A stretch of DNA of 64,000 bases from the NCBI RefSeq assembly GCF_001942625.1, contig NZ_MLCL01000076.1:62001-126000 (forward strand), read 5' to 3'. Every line of letters starts with the position of its first letter. Positions within the stretch are counted from its first letter, which is position 1. The DNA is from Mycobacterium syngnathidarum. GTDB taxonomy: Bacteria > Actinomycetota > Actinomycetes > Mycobacteriales > Mycobacteriaceae. This document shows, in pieces, positions 63,510 to 64,000 of the stretch. Position numbers and translations under genes: made by a program. The notes below the pieces were generated by a model. That model worked only from the letters and a program-made list of their open reading frames with translations. It was not told the DNA's origin and did not search any database.

Positions 63510-63995
63510 TTAGACCTTGCGGTTCTCCGATTTGATCAGCCAGGCCAGCTTCTCCAGACCGTCGATCAGCTGGTGCAGGATGTCTGCCGTGGTGGGATCG
63601 TGCGCATCCACCGAGTCGTGGACGCTTCGCAAGGTGTCCACAGTCGCGTAGATCCGGGTGGCGATGAGGTCGACCACCTCGCCGGTGCTGCGCTCATAGG
63701 CGGGAAACTGAGGAAGCGTCGTGCTCGCCACGACGGTGTCCGAGCGTCCGTCCGGGACGGCGTCCAAAGCGCGCATCCGCTCGGCGATCGTGTCGCTGCC
63801 CTCCCTGGCGAAATCGACCACCTCGTCCAGTTGCAGGTGCAGATCCCGGAAGTTGGTGCCGACGACGTTCCAGTGGGCCTGCTTGCCCTGAACCCCCAGC
63901 TCGATCAGGTCGACGAGCACCTGCTGCAGATGGCCGCCCAACTCCGGGGTGGCTTGGAAACCTTCGATGTCGGATTCGTTTCGACGTGTACTCAT
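63510..63995 (-). CDS. dps: Dps-family DNA-binding ferritin (Dps2-like)
   Basis: A 161-residue Dps/ferritin-like protein, the length of M. smegmatis Dps2 as I remember it. The inter-subunit ferroxidase motif is visible: KQAHWNVVGTNFRDLHLQLDEV (His, Asp) and DFAREGSDTIAERMRALDAVPDG (Asp, Glu). No long C-terminal DNA-binding tail like that of Dps1 is present. It would form dodecamers that oxidise and store iron with peroxide. Start ATG 63995, close to the window edge. Together with cya and pdtaR it marks the conserved chromosomal frame around the lipopeptide island. Confidence 0.93.
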   Translation of the reverse strand: MSTRRNESDIEGFQATPELGGHLQQVLVDLIELGVQGKQAHWNVVGTNFRDLHLQLDEVVDFAREGSDTIAERMRALDAVPDGRSDTVVASTTLPQFPAYERSTGEVVDLIATRIYATVDTLRSVHDSVDAHDPTTADILHQLIDGLEKLAWLIKSENRKV

Positions 63996-64000
63996 GCCAT

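Overview
The window looks like the chromosome of a rapidly growing mycobacterium (Mycolicibacterium-type). It is GC-rich, uses GTG starts freely, and has a mycobacterial core: a PdtaR-like ANTAR response regulator, a Cya/Rv1625c-like membrane adenylate cyclase, a Dps2-like ferritin, and MmpS/MmpL exporters. Species was not determined.

Layout. (1) Positions 1-5500, all minus strand: a branched-chain amino acid/amide ABC transporter (substrate lipoprotein, LivH, LivM, LivG, and LivF cut by the window edge), then pdtaR. (2) 5575-6458: a tRNA with anticodon CAA and a small ICMT-like membrane methyltransferase. (3) 6484-39330: mbtH plus two nonribosomal peptide synthetase genes on the minus strand, about 8151 and 2724 residues. 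Together they carry 9 condensation, 8 adenylation, 9 carrier and 4 epimerase domains. (4) 39986-52953: a tailoring and export block with a P450, three GT1-type glycosyltransferases, three methyltransferases, two Gap/Sap-like membrane proteins, a condensation-fold acyltransferase and a PAPS sulfotransferase. (5) 53105-59812: a hemophore-like secreted protein and an MmpL-MmpL-MmpS transport set. (6) 60255-63995: a membrane protein, a Pro/Ala-rich surface protein, the adenylate cyclase and Dps.

How it fits together. Blocks 3-5 have the logic of a glycopeptidolipid (GPL) locus: a starter condensation domain to N-acylate the peptide, an MbtH helper, glycosyl- and methyltransferases, Gap-like proteins, and MmpS4/MmpL4a/MmpL4b-like export. 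The assembly line is about twice the size of the four-module GPL synthetase. Its predicted stereochemistry is D-L-D-L-L-D-L-D for eight residues. It ends in a condensation-carrier pair that has lost its adenylation domain, and it has neither a thioesterase nor a reductase. Three modules (1, 7 and 8) share a Thr-like pocket, matching three glycosyltransferases, and module 5 has a Lys/Orn-like pocket. Sulfotransferase and acyltransferase genes overlap by one base. The best hypothesis is a cell-surface, N-acylated, glycosylated and possibly sulfated lipo-octapeptide of a type I do not recognise. The locus sits between pdtaR/tRNA and the cyclase gene, which from memory are neighbours in M. tuberculosis, so it is probably an accessory island.
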